Assembly: GCA_027348305.1 (NCBI GenBank)
Contig: DAIEPS010000118.1
Coordinates: forward strand, 1 to 6,102
DNA from: Anaerolineaceae bacterium
Lineage (GTDB): Bacteria > Chloroflexota > Anaerolineae > Anaerolineales > Anaerolineaceae
DNA: 6,102 nt
Reading direction: 5' to 3'
The notes beneath the pieces were generated by a model. It had not been told where the DNA came from and did no database searches. It saw only the letters and a list, made by a program, of their open reading frames with translations. Positions 5,781 to 6,102 of the stretch are shown here, piece by piece. Positions within the stretch are counted from its first letter, which is position 1. Each line of letters opens with the position of its first letter. The translations under genes were made by a program, and so were the position numbers.

Positions 5781-6102
5781 CTACCAATGGTTTTGATGGA
5801 TGCGCGAATCGAGGTCAATGGAAACCTGGCGGGCGCGGAGCGCTCCGGGGGCAGGGTAGCCGAGGGCGATCCAGCATGGGAATTCATAGTTGGCAGGGAT
5901 GTTGTGCCTGGCCTTTACGATCTTGCTTTCCTCCGCTGCGGGGATGCGCACCACGCCGTAGACGCCTTCCGCGGATGCGGCGGTTAATATGTTCTCAATG
6001 CACAACCAGATGGAGGCGAAATAATTGAGAGCTGACAGATCCCTGGGTTTGAGCAGCGGAAGGTCCTGGCGGTAAAACGGCAGGATCAGGCTGCCGCAAT
6101 CG
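5781..6102 (-). CDS. Nitroreductase-family protein, C-terminal part
   Basis: The minus strand is open from the right edge to a TAG at 5781-5783, giving the last 106 residues of a protein whose start lies beyond the window. The segment ALNYFASIWLCIENILTAA, followed by an EGVYGVVRIP stretch and then HNIPANYEFPCWIALGYP, is the pattern of the C-terminal half of FMN-dependent nitroreductases: a helix packing on the dimer interface, then the conserved Glu/Pro-rich turn and ALGYP strand. Such enzymes reduce nitro compounds, quinones or flavins using NAD(P)H; the substrate cannot be named here. The FMN-binding N-terminal arginine/serine cluster is outside the window. An internal TTG at 6005 is in frame but is not the start, since homologous sequence continues upstream. 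It is convergent with the receptor gene and shares its terminator. Confidence 0.82.
   Translation of the reverse strand, partial: DCGSLILPFYRQDLPLLKPRDLSALNYFASIWLCIENILTAASAEGVYGVVRIPAAEESKIVKARHNIPANYEFPCWIALGYPAPGALRARQVSIDLDSRIHQNHW

Overview
The window is a stretch of ordinary bacterial chromosome with about 50% G+C, compact genes and consensus-like sigma-70 -10 boxes (TATAAT occurs three times in the right places). The mix of a short deoxynucleoside kinase, a DeaD-type RNA helicase with a YwbE-family protein, a DegV protein, a methyl-accepting chemotaxis protein and a nitroreductase suggests an anaerobic, possibly Anaerolineae-like (Chloroflexota) bacterium. That placement is an impression from protein style; no marker gene is present to prove it. 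I see no mobile element, CRISPR array, tRNA or rRNA.

Left part (1-764): a minus-strand deoxynucleoside kinase runs off the left edge. It is divergent from a plus-strand helicase gene, and the two are separated by a 233-base region holding a promoter for each. The helicase promoter is an extended -10 type. It is followed by a leader of about 93 bases with a complete intrinsic terminator lying only about 20 bases before the start codon, plus upstream segments that could form a competing hairpin. This looks like a transcription attenuator.

Centre (765-3647): a DEAD-box RNA helicase with a C-terminal DbpA/CsdA-type RNA-binding domain, then a 66-residue YwbE-family protein 44 bases downstream, probably one transcript. 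A 13-bp hairpin terminator separates this pair from a convergent degV gene (fatty-acid-binding DegV/FakB family) on the minus strand.

Right part (3648-6102): a 398-base AT-rich region carries the degV promoter, a candidate plus-strand promoter far upstream, an 18-bp perfect palindrome and several potential RNA hairpins. It ends in the strong ribosome binding site of a methyl-accepting chemotaxis protein that has two membrane segments but almost no extracytoplasmic part, and two HAMP-like segments. A 15-bp bidirectional terminator follows. The window closes with the C-terminal part of a nitroreductase-like protein on the minus strand.

The most interesting material is non-coding: the helicase leader attenuator and the long structured leader before the chemotaxis receptor. 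The genes do not form a single pathway; apart from the helicase-ywbE pair they are separate transcription units. I did not find a convincing wholly new multi-gene system here.
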